From Terricaulis silvestris (GTDB lineage Bacteria; Pseudomonadota; Alphaproteobacteria; Caulobacterales; Aquidulcibacteraceae): a stretch of DNA of 64,000 bases. The translations under genes were made by a program, and so were the position numbers. Shown in pieces: positions 62,752-64,000 of the stretch (the first letter of the stretch is position 1; every line of letters begins with the position of its first letter). The notes under the pieces were generated by a model that was not told where the DNA came from, ran no database searches, and worked only from the letters and a program-made list of their open reading frames with translations. The stretch is taken from the NCBI RefSeq assembly GCF_009792355.1, contig NZ_CP047045.1:1762501-1826500 (forward strand), in the 5' to 3' direction.

Positions 62752-63150
62752 TCACGAAGAGGGCGACACGATGAAGGACTCTGCAACGCACTCGAACGTG
62801 GTGTCGTGGAAGGTCCACACGAAATGCCGGTAGCTATCAAACAGCGAGTCTACGTGACGGGGGTGGACCCGGTTCATATCGCGGAGGTCCTTGATCCATC
62901 GAGAATTGTCGACCTCGAACGCGGCGTAGTGAGTCAATCCGAACGCCGCCAGAGGATGGCCGTGCAATGCTTCGTCGTTGGGCGGCCCAAAATAGTGGGC
63001 CAATGCGCCACTGAATTCTATCTGAACTGCGCTGTCGTCGAAGTCGAAGTACCTAAGCGAAAGGGCAGTATCCGTCGCCGTGACGGTTGGGCGAGGCGAG
63101 CCGGTGTCCATCTGAGGGGCCTTGATCTCGCGAACGATTGGGTCGGGCAT
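62752..63150 (-). CDS. Unknown protein, divergent start overlap with RluA-type gene
   Basis: A 132-residue unrecognised protein with an aromatic/acidic pattern (SLRYFDFDDSAVQIEFSG and WTFHDTTFECVAESF). The ATG at 63150 shares the CATG palindrome with the ATG of the plus-strand gene at 63149, so the genes diverge with overlapping start codons. A second Met at codon 14 would separate them. It converges on the Sir2 gene with a 2-bp gap. Function unknown. Confidence 0.6.
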   Translation of the reverse strand: MPDPIVREIKAPQMDTGSPRPTVTATDTALSLRYFDFDDSAVQIEFSGALAHYFGPPNDEALHGHPLAAFGLTHYAAFEVDNSRWIKDLRDMNRVHPRHVDSLFDSYRHFVWTFHDTTFECVAESFIVSPSS

Positions 63151-63886
63151 GTCTAAATCTGCGTCTTCCGGTCCATCAGATCAACAGCCCAACGCCCGCG
63201 ATTTCCTCATCCACGAAGACGCGTACATGCTTGTCTTCAACAAGCCCGCTGGCCTTGCCGTGCAGGGCGGCTCCGGCGTTACGCAATCGCTCGAAACGCT
63301 GCTCACCCAGTTCGCCAAGTCCAACGGCAAAACCCCGCGCCTCGTGCACCGCCTCGACCGCGAAACCTCCGGCGTGATCGTCGCCGCGCGCACCAAGCCG
63401 GCAACCGCATTCCTCTCCGAAGCCTTCGCCAACCGCGACGCGCACAAAACCTATCTCGCCATCGTCTGCGGCGGCGCGCCCGAGCCGCGCGACGGCGAGA
63501 TCGCGCTGGCGCTCAAAAAAGCCAACCGTCGCGGCCTCGACATCATGGAGATCGCCGCCACCGGCCAAGCTGCCCTCACGCGCTACCGCACGCTCACCGC
63601 CACGCCAGCCGCAGCACTCCTCGAACTCACCCCCGAAACCGGCCGCATGCACCAGCTCCGCGCCCATCTCGCGGCCATCGGCCACCCCATCGCCGGCGAC
63701 GGCAAATACGGCGGCCTCTTCAGCGTCGCGGGCGTCGAAATCCCCAGCCTGACACTCCACGCCGCAGCCCTCGACATCCCGCATCCCGCCGGCGGCCGTA
63801 AATCCTTCACAGCGCCGCCGCCGCCCGCGTTCCTGCAAGCGCAGCAATCACTCGGTCTTGAAACCGCCGTGGCCCCAGAAACTTGA
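63149..63886 (+). CDS. RluA-family pseudouridine synthase
   Basis: A 245-residue RNA pseudouridine synthase. The catalytic segment HRLDRETSGVIVAART holds the Asp, followed by KTYLAIVCGG and the GRMHQLRAHLAAIGHPIAGD motif of the RluA/RluC group. It isomerises uridines in rRNA or tRNA; the exact site cannot be read. It lacks an S4 domain. ATG 63149 follows GGGTCGGGC and overlaps the divergent gene's start. Confidence 0.92.
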   Translation: MSKSASSGPSDQQPNARDFLIHEDAYMLVFNKPAGLAVQGGSGVTQSLETLLTQFAKSNGKTPRLVHRLDRETSGVIVAARTKPATAFLSEAFANRDAHKTYLAIVCGGAPEPRDGEIALALKKANRRGLDIMEIAATGQAALTRYRTLTATPAAALLELTPETGRMHQLRAHLAAIGHPIAGDGKYGGLFSVAGVEIPSLTLHAAALDIPHPAGGRKSFTAPPPPAFLQAQQSLGLETAVAPET

Positions 63887-63917
63887 TAGAGTGACTGAAA
63901 GCCGGAAGGACCTCCCC

Positions 63918-64000
63918 ATGCTCCGCTCCCTCGCCATCGCTGCCGCGCTCGCGCTCAGCGCCTGCGCCTCGACACCAACCTACACCCCGGCCCGCGCCGA
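63918..64000 (+). CDS. Lipoprotein, C-terminus beyond window
   Basis: The window ends 27 codons into a frame with a lipoprotein signal (SLAIAAALALSACAS, lipobox LSAC). ATG 63918 follows GGAAGGACC. The rest is outside the window, so the family cannot be named. Confidence 0.6.
   Translation, partial: MLRSLAIAAALALSACASTPTYTPARA

Overview
The window comes from a high-GC Gram-negative chromosome, almost certainly an alphaproteobacterium near the Caulobacterales/Hyphomonadales. The evidence is a tRNA-His with A73 and no encoded G-1, a DUF2336 protein, a short-LID adenylate kinase, TTGACG/GCTA-type promoters before tuf and rpsJ, possible CtrA sites (TTAACCAT), and a TonB receptor under a cobalamin riboswitch. 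No species can be named from this sequence alone.

Region 1 (1-6586) is the right end of an integrated mobile element. It holds an unrecognised minus-strand gene cut by the window edge, a Cys/His-rich unknown protein, and a compact unit of a DprA-like protein, an overlapping phosphoribosyltransferase and an HTH protein. The DprA/PRTase pair resembles the ShosTA toxin-antitoxin/anti-phage system. A small membrane protein, an excisionase-like protein and a tyrosine integrase follow. The integrase abuts a complete tRNA-His, and 76 bp further on is an orphan 3' half of a different tRNA-His, which I read as the attachment scar.

Region 2 (6587-19900) is mixed chromosome. It contains a cyanophycin-synthetase-like ATP-grasp enzyme overlapping a FolC/Mur-type ligase, a patatin-like phospholipase beside a RyR-like protein, a ThiO-like oxidase with an acyl-CoA dehydrogenase, a lytic transglycosylase, a CoA-transferase, a DUF2336 protein, a degenerate EAL protein, an Hpt protein, NAD kinase and a class II aldolase.

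Region 3 (19967-33510) carries an RND efflux pair, a lipoprotein cytochrome c, a secreted subtilase divergent from an ECF sigma/anti-sigma pair, tRNA-Thr, a muramidase with two catalytic-type repeats, metG, and a SpoU-type rRNA methylase whose natural start appears to be ATA.

Region 4 (33572-57212) is the translation core: tRNA-Tyr, tRNA-Gly, dodecin, a riboswitch-controlled BtuB-like receptor, tuf with its own promoter and terminator, an S9 peptidase, a tiny exported-peptide gene, a GIN-domain protein, then the S10-spc operon (rpsJ to adk) and the alpha operon (rpsM-rpsK-rpoA-rplQ). A divergent FMN-reductase/HxlR pair separates adk from rpsM. S3 and S5 carry Arg/Gly-rich tails, and L5 has a Lys/Ala-rich N-terminal extension.

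Region 5 (57270-64000) has a VOC/ArsR/SRPBCC operon, a DegP-like protease, a PhnB-like VOC protein, RarA, a large inverted repeat, a Sir2 deacylase, an unknown protein, an RluA-type pseudouridine synthase and the start of a lipoprotein.
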